A stretch of DNA of 64,000 bases from Dolomedes plantarius (GCA_907164885.2 OU015490.1:234930332-234994331), one strand, 5' to 3'. Shown: positions 1 through 13,612, counted from the first letter of the stretch. Notes: generated by a model from the letters alone, not told the origin. A program made the numbers and translations.

Positions 1-881
1 CTTGCTCATGATTTTGCCAGTAAAAATCACTTATATGAGATGAATATCCTTACCATAGTTTAGTTATAAAAGTAAATTAATTTCTATCCAATATCACCGC
101 TATTGTGTGGAAGATGTTAATACCATCTTTCCAACGCGGTTAACATTCACCGTAGATTAAATAACTTTCAACAAAGTTCTGCAATACACTGTAAAGGGAA
201 ATATTCGCAACACCTTTGACGCATTTTCCACGAACAGAGAACTTATACCTCGTTTCCAGCTTTTAACGGTTCCCAGTCCTTTGTCTGCTGCGACTTTTAT
301 GTTCGGGCTTGGATAATACTCTTTCTTCCTCGTTGATCAAAGGATGAAATTTGCATGAAGATCATATAACGAACTAATTGAGTAATCCACTTAAATAGTA
401 GAAAAATTCATTATAGGCCCGAAGCTGAGATTTACATTTGGTGTCCATGGCAACCTCAACCCAAAGTCGTTTACTGTCTTTAAACTGGTCTCCCGCGATC
501 AGCAGAGTTTATGGAAGACTATACTAACACTATAAAAGTAAACTGGTTGAGGGCATGTATTCATGAATGAAAATTTCAGGCAAAAATCTACAAGGACAAC
601 AATTAAACCCTTCCGCCCGCAATAGGAGAGTTTTATAGTTTTAATCAAAATAATTTGTCTGGTGTCATGAAGTTAATAAAAAACCTACGAAAAAGTAAAA
701 TTAATTTAAATATGACACTCAAACAATCACAAAATGCTTACACACAAGACACCTGTACGTTCTTTTATCCATTATGCATCCTGTCTTTTGATAAACTATA
801 CAAATTATAACCATACAACTTTTCACAGCCATACTGATATACTTCACCTTATTCAATGCACTTCATTAAACTTTGTATAAA
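1..881. other. AT-rich spacer, nothing recognised
   Basis: No open frame, repeat end or RNA signature could be supported. Positions about 230-520 are somewhat richer in GC than the surroundings but show no coding pattern. Confidence 0.5.
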
Positions 882-1066
882 CAGTGAAACTTTTCTATGG
901 CTGCCAGTTAGGGTTCCGAAAGAAGTGGTCTTTTAGAGAGGCGGTCGTAGAAAACCGATTTCTTCCTTAATATTAGCTGTATGGAGTCTTTAATTGATTC
1001 TGAACAAAAGAGGGTCGTTTAGAGAGGTGGTCGTAGAATAGGGTGGCCGGCTAGAGAAGTTTACTG
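882..1066. mobile_element. Short pogo-like MITE
   Basis: A 185-bp segment begins CAGTGAAACTT and ends AAGTTTACTG, whose reverse complement CAGTAAACTT matches the start. Inside, a phrase resembling gtggtcgtttagagag occurs several times, as is common in the sub-terminal region of pogo/Tigger elements. A second member of the same family starts at 61999. No TA duplication is visible at the outer edges, so the superfamily call is an inference from the CAGT termini and the internal phrase. Confidence 0.5.
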
Positions 1067-1097
1067 AACTTCATTACATTGACAAAAGTTCACCAAA

Positions 1098-1202
1098 TTT
1101 TATATATATTTCATATATACTTTATATACATTTCACTTCATAAATACTTCATATATACTTTATATATATTTCCCTTTATATATACTTCATATTTACTTTT
1201 TC
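1098..1202. repeat. AT-rich minisatellite
   Basis: Imperfect tandem copies of a phrase like acttcatatatactttata, about 16 to 26 bp per unit, run through this interval. It is a low-complexity repeat without coding content. Confidence 0.6.
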
Positions 1203-2565
1203 CTATGTGTAATCTGTTTCTCGACTTTCCAAACTATCTTACCGTATTTTCCTAACGATTTTCGGCATCCAATACCTATTCCTAAAATTAAGGATTGTTT
1301 ATCACACGCTAATGTTAAAGGTTATAAGGAGCGTTTCTTGTGAACTTTGCCCCAATAATAATTATTAAAGCTTTAAAATGGGAGGAATAATTTTGAATTC
1401 TTTAAATAATTTTTTAAGGGGACTCAGTTTTCTCTAAAAACAAACCTTTATGTCCCTTTCTTCTTTTCCTTGTTTCGCATACCATAAAATAACATTATTA
1501 AGCAAAAATTTTCAATGGAAAAAATACTGATGACAAATAACGAAAAAAATTTGAATGCATAAAGACCTAAGAGATTTCTCCCTTAGATATTAAGAATTTT
1601 CATGTTTTTTTCATGTTTTCAAGAATATTTTTTATAAATTTAAGAATGTGTTTTGATTAATTTATTAGTTTAGAAGAAAAAGGGGAAAAAGAAAAAATTT
1701 CTGAGATATCTAAATTTAAAAACGCGAATTTCTTTATGTTTTGATTTAAAAAACTACGTCTGTTTTAATTTAACTATAAAGAAAAAAAGAAATAACCCCT
1801 AATTTCATCGATTAATAGAGGACTGCGTATAAAAAACACTAAATTTATTAATATTTGAAGAATTTCAGCATTTTAAACAACAGCATATTAAAAAATGTAA
1901 ATTGAGAAAAGTGTTAAGGAAAACCACTTTTGCTACAATTTATACAATTATTAAATATATTGCTAAGTTAAGCAATTTAAGCAAATAATTGAAAAACCAA
2001 TATTTTAATTTTCCTCCTCTTGTCATCTCAAATTAAAAAAAAAATAGTTTACTCACATAGGAACGAAACAAAACATTCAAGAATGTTATTCTTACAGTCA
2101 TCTGAAATAATATTTTGACAGTTTTATGAAAATTTTCATCCTATCACCAAAAAATTTTAATTAAAAAATAATGCTACGAGTCGATGATTTCAGTTTAACA
2201 CTACTTTCATTTACCTCAACTGAGGAAAGAAGAAATTTTTGCTTAGACTAATTGTTTTCAAATTTGTTCTCTTCCCACGAGGGAGTGATCATGCATACTT
2301 TCATCTTTAATATTTCTAAAATTTGCCCCGCAATCCGTGATAGACAATGACTCTCTTCGTTGTAGGCAGTGTAAGCTGCACAAAGCCATACAGAAGAGAT
2401 AATGTAGATGAAATCCACATTTTTATGTAATTTTCCGCTCTAGTGAGGGAAAAATTAAGTCTACTGCGTACGATGGAGGGTTGCATACTTGCCCTATCCG
2501 TTTTGTTCGTGATAAAATTACTAACGCATGCAGGATTTTCTTCAAGTGTAACTAACAAGCAATGT
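1201..2565. other. AT-rich spacer, nothing recognised
   Basis: About 1.4 kb of A/T-dominated sequence. The only open frame of note, 2316-2558 on the minus strand, has no recognisable motif. Confidence 0.5.
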
Positions 2566-2569
2566 TTAA

Positions 2570-3140
2570 CACAAGAAAGACGGGAATTTTTTTCTTACTA
2601 AAAAGACTGAACGCCGTCATTTTGACCGTTAAAAATAAAATCAAGAATTTAAAATATTTAATTTTTTTAAAAAGGTTAAATACTTTAAATTTTGAACTAT
2701 ATCATACCAATCAATATATAATAAATTAGTATATATTTAGATATATTTTAATGCAGGTATGCCGAGCTGTCAACCTGGTCTGGTTTGTCCGTAGATATAT
2801 ACGCACGAATTGTGCAGTCCTTATTTTTCAACACCAATATTTCTGTTATTTCCAAAAGAGGGAAGAGACGAAAAGTAACTAATATTTTTCAGGTATTATT
2901 TTAAAGATATCTGCCTGTTTTCTATATTGCTGTCAAATCGACTGATTTCATTCGTCTTAAGTGTACAACACATTTTCTCCTCCTCCTTACTATCGAATAT
3001 AATTTTGTAAATGTGTGTGCATATTTTGCGTAAAATTAGAAAAAGTTATACAATTTCAGAAGCCTGAGGACATAAATACAGACATAGTGTTCAATATTAT
3101 GTACAAAACCGTCAAAATGACGGCAGCCGTATTTCTAATG
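2570..3140. mobile_element. piggyBac-like MITE, family A, TTAA-flanked
   Basis: The 571-bp segment lies between TTAA at 2566-2569 and TTAA at 3141-3144, the target duplication typical of piggyBac. The left end reads CACAAGAAAGACGG and the reverse complement of the right end reads CATTAGAAATACGG. A further inverted repeat lies just inside: CCGTCATTTTGAC near 2614-2626 and GTCAAAATGACGG near 3109-3121. There is no transposase-like frame, so it is non-autonomous. A short open frame at 3015-3254 crosses the right end and is not considered a gene. Confidence 0.65.
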
Positions 3141-3603
3141 TTAAGATATATCTGTAATTCAGACTTCTATGCTGTTCGTGAAAATCGTGCGAGATTCTAT
3201 GGCGCAATGAGTCATTTTAGCTTATTTAAAGATATGGTTGGGAGCGATTCCTAAATTTTCACCAATGTTACTAATGCTAAATGTAGCCAGAAAAATTATA
3301 TACTAAAGAATCAAAAAATGGTAGTGTAGATGTAATCAAAAGCATTCTAGCTCTTAATTAACTTAATTCTAACATTAAATTTTAAGAATTTAATATTGGA
3401 AACTCGTATTTAACACAGAATAACTTGATTGAGCATTTGAAGGTTTTACGCCAATCTCTCCCACAAAATCCCTGAAGCCAGAGGAAGCGTCCAGCTTAGC
3501 CATTTTAGCGACCACTCTTGCGTCATTCATAAATTATTACAATTCGTTACGTTAGGTACCATGCCTTAACTAAAAAGATAGGCGACAGCTAAACCACTAT
3601 TGG

Positions 3604-3660
3604 TGGCAAATTCGATTAACAGTTATTCGATAAGCGTATTCGAATCCCTCGTTTGCCACA
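3604..3660 (+). other. tRNA-like stem and T-arm remnant
   Basis: GTGGCAAA and TTTGCCAC pair perfectly across about 41 nt, and a TTCGAATCCC phrase of T-arm/B-box type sits just before the second strand. The enclosed length is too short for a standard nuclear tRNA and no clear anticodon arm is seen. The most likely origin is a decayed SINE head or a chance match. Confidence 0.25.
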
Positions 3661-3831
3661 GATATTTGTAGGAGCTCTCAATCTATCTTAAACTGTCGAA
3701 CCCCTATATGGGCAAAGGACAACCAAGATACTTTCCAAACCAAACTCCTCAATATCCACATTTGTGCGTAAATTTTGTAAGTTTGTCGAAGAATCGAGAA
3801 TGATCAGCCATTTCTGTCTTTAATAAATATT

Positions 3832-3855
3832 GTCGCCAAGTCTCTCTTTGGCGAC
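3832..3855. other. Perfect 8-bp hairpin
   Basis: GTCGCCAA, an 8-nt loop, then TTGGCGAC. No T-run or other context gives it a role. Confidence 0.5.
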
Positions 3856-4792
3856 AGGTCGTTTTTTACCACCTGAATGCAATGTATAAACCGTGAAAAA
3901 ACTAGTCAGCGTGTGACAAATTAACTAAAAACCCAACTCATTTTGCATCAGTGTTAAGCGAATACTCGCTTGAGACGCAACTGTTGCAAATTTCTTTCAG
4001 AAAGCGCATCCTATTTTCTTGTCATGATTGAATGAATATGATTTCAAGCTTTTGTGACATGTTTACATGAATGGAAGATGAGCAAGAAAAAATTATTCCT
4101 TATTCAGAACATGATGAGTGATTTGACTTGAAGAAAAATTGGTCAGAAAATAATAACAAAACAAGGCAATACCTCCCACTTCCTGGGAAAGGAATGTGAT
4201 AATAAACGCTATTGAATTATCTTTGGATAAAAATAATTTTAATTTTAACGTACCTTTTACAGGAAAAGTATTTTTGTTCAGAACTGTATTTCCTTAAAAA
4301 GAACTAGATTTTCCTATTTGATTAACTGAAAACAGAAGTGAAAATCTAATTTATCACCTCCAGAGAATTCTTCGAAATCCTTATTCTTCCTAGAAATGCC
4401 TTCCAAACCACTTTGTACCGAGTAAAATAATTATTAAGTTCGCAATTAAAATATTTAAGAGACCTCTGAATTAAATCAGATTGAGATAAGGAGGAAAAAA
4501 AGGAAAGCGGAGCACCTTAAGTCCTCTTATCTGAGGATTGGATTTCACTGTTTTTCAATTTCCTTTATTTACTTCAAGTTTAAAATATCCTTTGATGAGG
4601 CTCTAATAAAAGACCTGTAACAGCTACCGCTTTTCAATTAAAGAAATATAATTGGAATGATCTTTATCCACAAATGGATAACGTAATTGGTCCTTTTCAT
4701 TATAAATTAAAAAACTTCAACAAATTTTCTTTTTCAAATAACATATTTTAATTAAAAGTTGAATGGATTTTTTATATTAGTTTTAAAACTAG

Positions 4793-4793
<1 letters not shown>

Positions 4794-4884
<91 letters not shown>
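4794..4884. repeat. (TA)n microsatellite
   Basis: About 90 bp of almost pure TA dinucleotide, followed by a short GT-rich stretch. Confidence 0.95.
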
Positions 4885-4959
4885 TTATGTCTGTGTGTCT
4901 GTGTGTAATGCTAGAAACGTAAACTATAATTAACTAGATTTAATTGGGTTACAATTAGG

Positions 4960-5300
4960 CAAATTATCGTTAAGCGATAATTTACTATGAGAAATTCACT
5001 ATTTATTAACACCGGAGTACGCTTTCAATCTCTCGGTTTTAGAGGGGCCTTGAGCGGCTAGCATAGGATGTGACGTCAACAACCGCGTGCTCCCAGAGAG
5101 TTTCAGGTACATCTGAAAACAAGTGAGTATGAATCATGGTCATGCGACGCTCAACGCTACGCAATTGCAAACAAAGGCATTTTAGGGATTATTTTCGGGG
5201 AGGTAGGATACGCGTGTCGTTACCTGAGATGACGGAAATGGCAGTTTAGCTGGGTTGACTGGGTATTTAATTAATGTTAATTAATAAAGTTCTTAGATGA
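4960..5300. other. GC-richer block with CRE palindrome, function unknown
   Basis: This stretch is clearly richer in G and C than its neighbours and is bracketed by two TA microsatellites. It contains the full cAMP-response-element palindrome TGACGTCA at 5071-5078. No open frame, splice pattern or TIR is convincing. It could be a regulatory island, a short exon or an unrecognised repeat. Confidence 0.35.
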
Positions 5301-5395
5301 GATTTAAATAGTCTTTCTTTGCCACAGGCCTATTGTTAATGACTGCTATTAAGTGTTAATTAGTAGATAAAAGGTTACGCTTCGTAAGCAGTGCG

Positions 5396-5397
<2 letters not shown>

Positions 5398-5459
<62 letters not shown>
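5398..5459. repeat. (TA)n microsatellite
   Basis: About 60 bp of TA dinucleotide. A minus-strand frame across it reads as an Ile-Tyr repeat and is not a gene. Confidence 0.95.
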
Positions 5460-8310
5460 GAGTCTTTTCCAAAGTAAAACGCCTTCTGTCACTATTTATA
5501 CAGCATGTATATAATCTTTCCACTAATTTTCCGCATTGCATTTCGCTAATTTAAATCTCCTCAAAAATGTATTCTACCTAAAATGAAAATGCATTAACGT
5601 TCATGATGTATGTTACCCTCAAGTGACGGAAATTATGTACCTTTCCTCTCCTTCATGCTTGATTCTCACGAGAGCTCCAGACAATAATTCTTCGATGAAA
5701 CTTTGGGAATTCATCAAAGGAACTCCTATTCAATTTGAAAACTTTACATTAACGAGAGATTTTCTGTCAATCATCTAGAGATATAATTTGTCATTTGAAG
5801 GTTAAAAGACGATTGTACTAGAGAAATTGTTGGTAATTAGGTTATCCGTGATGCAAAGGTGACGTTCCGATGGTAAAGGGACAAGTTATGCGGCACTAGA
5901 GGCGCACTAGAATTAATAAGGAAAATTAATTTCTATACATTCTGCTTACGAAAAATTTTCTGTTCAGACAGTGGACTTTTAGTGTCGTAAATGCTGTCGT
6001 TGATTACCTATGGTGCCCTGTCTTAGAGTCGAGTCTTGAGTTTAAAGAGTGTTTATTTATGCTCCCTCGGCAGCTAGTGAATATGAAAGAAACATAAATT
6101 TATGTAGTCACAATTAGGAAGTTTGACAATATTTCAGATTTGCCATTGGCATTTGATTAAATTAGTATCGCTTTATCTAGAACCAGTATGAAAACACATA
6201 TATCTCGGGGAAAATTTTCAAGAAGTTCGAATTTAAATGTTGTAAGCGAAATTCTAAAGTTAATCAAAACAAACAAATGAATAATTAAGTAAAATATTTT
6301 TATAACAATAGCAACTGATCCAATATTTAGAAAAAAATAGAAAACAAAACACTGATGCCTTTTTTATTTTGGATAAACCCATAATCTAAACATTTGTCTT
6401 CTGGGAACTATCACTGTTCCATCGTGATTCGAAATATTTGAATATCTAACTTTAATTACACTATAAGAAGACCAGTATAATTTTACATTTGCATGCAATT
6501 TTCAGGCTTATTAGTTAAGATTATGACAGAGCTTACTAATGCCCTATTTCAACTTATCAGTAAGGAAAGTGTAAGGTCGGTGTTTTGATTCTTGGGCCAG
6601 TTGTGCTTTGATATAAGGATGAGGGCTTACAAACTGAGAATATATAACTATAATGTCGACTATTCATCCAGATTTTTTCTATCGGGATGAAATATAACGA
6701 GAACTATTGTAAGCCATGTTATGTTGATTCGTACATTTCTGGGAACCGCATGCATTTTAAGTCAAATTTTGTAAATTATCAGAAAGTTTTCTAGAATACT
6801 CGTTTTAAGGCATGCATGATTTTATTCAGAATGAAATTAGCGATATTAATTAACTGATATTTGTGATTATAAATATGAGTATCACAATCTTATTAATTGG
6901 CTGAAAAATAACAAAACTTCGTTCATTAGTAAGACGGTAAATTGAATTTTCTTTTTAAATTTTTGCTTAGCACTTATATTTGACCGATTAACTCTACAAA
7001 GGATTAATTTAAAGGGATCAATCTGAGAGACATCTTTGGAAATATTTTACTTTTAGATCTTAAATTTAATAGAGTAACCTTTATCCAGACAATCTAATCG
7101 ATTATGGAGTTACCAAATTTGAATATTATATCTGATGTTAAAATGCAACGAACAGCATGATATATATGACGCCATCTTGAATTAGTGCTGAAATATAAAT
7201 GAAGTGAAATAATTTGATTTAATAAAACTACCAATATTTGTCTATCATTATCAGTTAAGGTATAATATAAAGAGTAAAAATATACGGGAATGAAAATTTA
7301 GCATTTTTAAAATGCATCAGCACATTATTTAGAGTAGAAAGTTTAACCCAAAACCTATAGGAAGACACCATTAGGGGCAGATTTCCACTAGCAGATTTAT
7401 TACAAATAAATGGGAAAGTAATTATATGCGAGAATCTTTATACTGTCGAGTGCCTTTAGAGTGCTCAAACGGTGTCCAAAAATTTAAAAAGCCTGGTGAA
7501 GGCTCAACAGTGCAAAGGTTGACCCTATGATTTTTAACTCTGGGGCACGGCATTATAGTCTTAGGGTCCAATTACCATTATTAGTGAGGATGCTTCCAAA
7601 GCCTCTCTTAAGTTTATATCCCGACGATTATTAGTTGTGTCCTCGAGTCATAAAATATGACAGGAATATTGAAAGCTAAACCTGGATGAACAAAGTGAAG
7701 TGGCTCTCGCTGCCAGCAGAAAATCTTATGTTAATCTGAAAGAATAATGACATTACTTTGTCGTAAGATAGATATCGCCAGCTGTAAGGTTGTTAATGCC
7801 AAGAATCTGGTACCAATGATAAATTGGAAATATATCACAAGTTTAGCAACAGCATATAGTTTGTTCTCCTTAAAAAGGATTAAAACCTAACAGGAATGGT
7901 ACCAAACTGAAATTAAGTATTGCTTTATTAACTAAAACTCTGATCACATCTTACTTGGGGGAAAAACCATAATATGCAAAACAGTAAACCCTTCCACCCT
8001 CTTGGCCTTTCATCTTGATGTTTACTCACAGCAATTCTAATATCTGCTTCAGGAAGCCCATGTCTAAGTCAGCATTAAGAGTAGGTCAACTGTCTGTTCA
8101 AAAATATCATTTCAGATATCTGGGCGATGGCAAGTCGGTCTTTGCTAATCAAATACGCATGCCAGCGATTGCCATCCAAGTGAGTCTTATCCCATCAGCT
8201 CGCTTTATTGTTTCATTTAGGCTTGATGACAATTACCATAATGATTAAACTTAAAATTTTGTGTTCATTGGTTCTGGTAAGGGGGTTCGAAAGAATATTG
8301 ACCAAGGAAA
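5460..8310. other. AT-rich spacer, nothing recognised
   Basis: About 2.85 kb with no supported feature. The open frame at 8015-8248 (+) has no recognised motif and no splice context. Confidence 0.5.
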
Positions 8311-8314
8311 CTAA

Positions 8315-8876
8315 CCCTCAAACGGTAAAGTGGTTTGAGACGAAATAGATGGTACCGGCAATGAGGTTTTTAGTAGAAATAAGTACACAATAAGCATTTT
8401 TGTTTTATAATAACATTTACTGATAATATTTTACATGAAATAAAACCCTTTTTGTAGCAAAAATGACCAACGAAGTGTAATTTTGCTAAACAAAGAAAAT
8501 CTAGTGGGCATTTACATAAAATGTTTTATATATTAGGTCTAATATGTAATTTAGTCTACCTAGTTATAGAAGTTAGTGAAACCAACTTTCTGAGCATAAA
8601 AATGTAATAAATAATATATACCGACATTTTTGGCCTTCAAAATCGAAATAAAAATTTTAAAAATCTAAAATGAAAAAAATTTAAAAATGGCTGGCAATCA
8701 TGAATAATATTTTTCAACAAAGACACTTGTATTTACTTATTTCTCTATCTAGTAGGGTGGTCTTGTAAATCTATCTGGTCCTTATCAACTCGATCTCTTG
8801 AAATGAGAGGGGAGAAAACGGGAGGGGGAAGACACACCCTTGGGTCGGATCCGACCCTCACTGTATCGTTTGAGGG
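8315..8876. mobile_element. piggyBac-like MITE, family B
   Basis: The left end reads CCCTCAAACGGTAAAGTGG and the reverse complement of the right end reads CCCTCAAACGATACAGTGA. The right flank is TTAA (8877-8880) and the left flank is CTAA (8311-8314), one base from the canonical TTAA target. A perfect 16-bp palindrome, GGGTCGGATCCGACCC, lies at 8842-8857 just inside the right end. No coding content survives. Termini of CCC next to TTAA point to piggyBac. Confidence 0.72.
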
Positions 8877-8880
8877 TTAA

Positions 8881-11150
8881 TAAGCTTTGATTATTAGTAA
8901 CTCTTACAAAAAATATCCTGGAAAACCATGTATTTAGGCTTCAAAGTAATTCCTTACTTTCAGGGAATGCTGAAAATGCCTACCATTGCAAAAGTGATTC
9001 CGCTTAATGGGAGCTGTTCCCTGCAATTTTAGCTTATTATTGTTGAGGTTTTATATTTATCTGAAAAACAAAACGTTTCAAATTCAATTTTCCGACAATC
9101 AAGTTATATCCGGAAAGAAAATTTCCTGAATGAGAGAATGCATGATACATTTTGATCATTATAGTGACTCTGATACGATGCAAATCAGTGAAGTAATTAT
9201 CTATGGTAATTATTTTCGTATTCAAATAACTTCCATAATAAGCAATGTTTTCCCCAAAAAAATAATTGTAAAGTTTCTGTAAACTGAAAGGAAGTTCACC
9301 CAATTATGAACTTAATAATCAGTACTAATAAAAAATAACGAAAACGGCTTTTTGAAGTACATTTCATACGAATTCTAATGGGATGAACTAATAATTTGGG
9401 AGGTCCTAAATAAGTCTTGCAAATTGACTTAAGTTTTAACCAACCCTTCATATTTAGAAAAATGATTGAATCGTAATTCTAACTTTACACATATTTACTA
9501 ATCATACTAAAAGAAACATTTAATAATATTTGTAATGTAATATGGTGTTTGAATAGAAAAATGTATTTTTTAGACAATACCTTATATCACAGCAACAAAC
9601 TAACGAATCAGTAAGTTTGCGATTCTAACAAAGTTAATTAATAGAAGTAGGGAATACTGATTTTTGAGATATTATTCTTGGTAGTTAGTGCGCTATGTGA
9701 AATTAATTTTTTTTTATATATTTTGTATTTATTTATGTATAAGCACGTAAGCAAATATCAGGTAATCATTACTAACTTATAAATTTTGAAATTACGACTA
9801 AATATTAATATTAAAGTAATTCTTAATTCATCACTAAGACTGTTCATCTTGTAAATTTTTAAATACTTTAATATCATAGTTATTTTTGTTAAACGTAGGT
9901 AAATAAATGTACACTTTGTACAGAGAAAAGGCCACTTACATTAAAATAAATTTGCTTGAATTAATTGGGATATTTTAATCCACATGGAAAAAATAAATTA
10001 TTTTCTGCAATTATCTATTAATAGTTGCTAGAATTTTTTTTTCTCAGTGTTAATGCAAATCTTACAGCGAGAGAATCACTTAAATAAATATTTAAATTCT
10101 TTAAAGCGATATATTTTATGCCGGGAAATCTTTCTTCCGAATGATAAAATTTTTACGTTAAGTTTATTTTACGTCCGTACTATTCTCTGCATCCGCTCTC
10201 AAATAATGCTCTGTATGCTTTACTTTAATGCAGACCTTAATCACTTTAAATAAAGTTTATCAACGAAACTTAGCACTTGAAGAATTTTTGCTTCAACTAA
10301 ATGGGATTTACATGGGGAACATACTATTTAGGAAGAGCTAAAATGACCTTTTGAAGTTTTACGAAATAAGTGCAATTAAATGACATTTTCTGGTAATATT
10401 TAGGAAAAATATTGGAAAAAGTTTCACTTTTTTTTCTTAAAGAGACAGTTACGCTAGAAATATTTTTCGAATAGGATCTGGCATGCGGTATTGTGTGAAA
10501 ATTAGGAGATAAGCAGATATTTGTTTTTCAAAACAGGTTAAATGAGGAAAATTGGAAGCGGAAATAAAAGATTACATTCTAATCGTACTGAAAAATAAAT
10601 TAACAGTAGATAATTTTAACGCAAGCTCCTTAAATATTAAGAGCTTAATTATCAATTACTTTACTATTGTCTGCTTATGTGAGAAAATATAAATCTTCAA
10701 AATTACTGCTTCACTTTCCATTATTCAAAGACAGTGCTTTTCTTAGAGTTTATAACGTTATTTTTAAAAAAAAATTAAAAGTAATGAATCTGAAATAATA
10801 AAAAAACATGAATAGAGACGTAAGAGAAAATAGCTAGCGTAAAGAGTTATGAAATATTTCAGAAGCACTATACAGACATAGTCAAAACCATAGAAAGGGC
10901 CTTAGCCATAAAATAACGTCTTTTCCTAAGAATTTTTCTTTTTTCTCTGCTGAGGGTATAGTGAAATTGAACAATGGATCATTTCACTCACACATGTTTG
11001 TAAGTCACTAAACTAAATTATCTCCAATCTGGTAGAGCCTCTAAATCAGATTGAATAGAGATATTCTGCAAATCATTGACAGTAACTTTAATTCTGAAAC
11101 AATTAACTGAAAGCTTCACATTTTCAAAATGAAGTAAAATAATGTAAAAT
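8881..11150. other. AT-rich spacer, nothing recognised
   Basis: About 2.3 kb of A/T-rich sequence without supported genes, RNA signatures or element ends. Confidence 0.5.
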
Positions 11151-11290
<140 letters not shown>

Positions 11291-13061
11291 ATGTATATAC
11301 ATTATTTTTTGTTCTTATGTCTTAAATTTTTCAAAAATTTTTTAAAAAATCCTTCTTAGCCTTTAATTTCGTAATTTATGGAACCACACTTTAAAAAAAA
11401 CAGTCCTCATTTTATTTATCTGGTCGCTAAGTTACTAAGAAATATCCTTTCCGTTACGTTTTGTTTCAAGACCGCTATCATCCCGGGGAGAGGGAAAAAT
11501 ATTCCGATAGCTTCGGAGTGCTAGATTTTCAAACTGACCCCAGTTTACCCGGTAAGAGAAAATTGTCAACAACAGCCTAGTGCAATGTTCCAACTTCTCT
11601 AAAATACTTAAAAACCCGTGTAATTTTTTTTGTCCTTATAAATCCTTTATTTTTTACCAATATATGAAAACTCGTAAATTGTTAACTATGAAACGACAGA
11701 CGTTGAAAATCCCTCCCAGATGAGCTGAAACATATTTTTTTTTTCAATTTCATTTTCAATTTGATAATTTACAATCCTCATAGAATGGATGATGCAATGT
11801 TTTGGCCGCATAAAATATTTTTCAACATAAGTTATTTTATTTTCTTCTTATGTTATTAAATTGTACTAGGTAAAAATCACTTATCATTGTCTACTGAAGA
11901 TGAGAATTTGTCACACAATTTATTATTATTCTAGGTACTTATATCGATAGGGTTTTCGATAAGGAGTGACAGATCTTCCTTGTTTTTGAACACTGATGAG
12001 TTACACCTTTTTTGTGCGAATGTAAAGGAATATTACTCTATTGAAGAAATACCTTAGTTAAGGCTTTTTATTGAGATTCCCATGGTTTATTTATACGATT
12101 GAGGAAATGTGTACTGATTTAATATCTGCAAAAGTTTTACGCAATATTTTATACTTATATCATAACGTAAATTCATAAACTTTGTTTAGACATGATAACT
12201 AAACTGATGTCTACATATATAGCTCTAAGTCCCCTTTTGGCTGCCTGTTCAGCTCTAAACATAATACAAAAAAGACTTTAGGATTAAAAAGTAATTAACC
12301 CACCATATAACTTCTATAATATAAACAAAACAGTCATAATTTCAGAATGAAATTTTGAAATGAATATCCAATTAATAGGGAGTTGCACATTTTTATATTA
12401 CATCTATTGTTTAATTTATAATATTGTAATTAATTAAAAGTGAATATAAATTCGGTATTTTAAACCGTATTTCAATTTATCTTGTTGACAAATCCTAGTC
12501 TTTTTTAACAGGCTGAAGAAATACAATTCGTCTTAAACGATTAAGGTTGTTATGGTTTTTAAATGGCTCATTTTTTACTTAAAATTCCTGATAAAAATGT
12601 CAATACTCCAGGACTTAAAATTTTTTGACCTGGAAGTGATACAAATATGTAATTATGTCATACATTCTTGCACATCGGAAAGTTAAGGGACTTCTTAAAA
12701 TCCTCATTCCGCTAATCCTGTGATTTAGGAAGCTCATTAAATAAATTCAATTTTAATGCTTATTTGTGTTTCTATTTCTGGTGATTTTAATCGCTGGTTT
12801 TAATTTTATTTTTTTTAATAACCCAGTTTGAAATGTTTTTTTTTCGGAAATGTCATGAGGTGATAACACAGGAAGAATTCATGTCAATAATTAGTAATCT
12901 GATAAGTCGTTTCGTAACAAGTACTTAAATATGGAGAGCAGAATTGTAGCACAGCCAAGCATTTGAAATATATTACTGATTAAATTTTCATAAAAGAGTC
13001 GGATCAACTGTATTGAGTACTCTAAGATTGTTAATTTTATTTTCAATGTGGCAGGAACTTA
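11291..13061. other. AT-rich spacer, nothing recognised
   Basis: No supported feature in about 1.8 kb. Confidence 0.5.
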
Positions 13062-13606
13062 TCCCTGATGGTAGGTACTACATAAATTGATATTGACCCA
13101 TGAAAACCCGCGAAGTGTTTGCTTGCTACTTTATTATGGGAGTTCCATTTAGATGTGCCAGCATTGTTCCCTATGAGAGGGACGACACGGAAACTACCAA
13201 CCCTTATTCTGGAATTGAACCAAGGATCTCTCCCTGATGGTAGGTACATCAACTGATATTGGCCCATGAAAACCCGCGAAGTTTTTGCTGGCTACTTTAT
13301 TATGAGAGCACCATTTAGGTGAGCCAGCATTGTTCCCTATGATAGGGACGACATGGAAACGACCAACACTTATTAGGGATTTGAACCCTAGATTTGTCCC
13401 TGGTGGTAAGTATGTAATCTGACATTGGGCCCATGAAAACACGTGAAGTTTTTACTGGCTACTTCGTTATGGGAACACCATTCAGGTGAGACAGCATTGT
13501 TCTCTACGAGATGGACAAAACGGAAACGATGACCCCTTATTCGGTATTTAAACCCAAGTCTACAACGGGGCAGCTCAGAACGCTAACCACTATACTATGT
13601 GGGCGG
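13062..13606 (-). mobile_element. Trimeric tRNA-derived SINE (SINE family 1)
   Basis: Read on the minus strand, a tRNA-like head lies at 13606-13543. It has an A-box-like TAGTATAGTGGTTAGCG and a B-box-like GGGTTTAAATACC. Three related bodies follow, beginning (in plus coordinates) near 13062, 13231 and 13387, each about 155 to 170 bp. Units 1 and 2 keep a B-box-like stretch at their minus-strand start (GGGTTCAAATCCC in unit 2) but have lost the A box, so they look like 5'-truncated copies joined head to tail. The two minus-strand open frames over this region are only translations of the SINE body. A diverged fragment of the same body lies at 48593-48690. Confidence 0.7.
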
Positions 13607-13612
13607 TAATTT

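Larger units (their letters stand above)
3145..4793. other. AT-rich spacer with a weak tRNA-like patch and a hairpin
   Basis: No gene is recognised. The two small features listed inside (3604-3660 and 3832-3855) are the only structured parts. Confidence 0.45.

Noticed and set aside
3604..3660. Possible tRNA gene
   Set aside because: The acceptor-like stem is perfect but the enclosed length is too short, the T-arm stem does not pair and there is no anticodon arm.
13043..13442. Two overlapping minus-strand open frames resembling one another
   Set aside because: They are translations of the tandem SINE body. The resemblance reflects the repeat, not a protein family.
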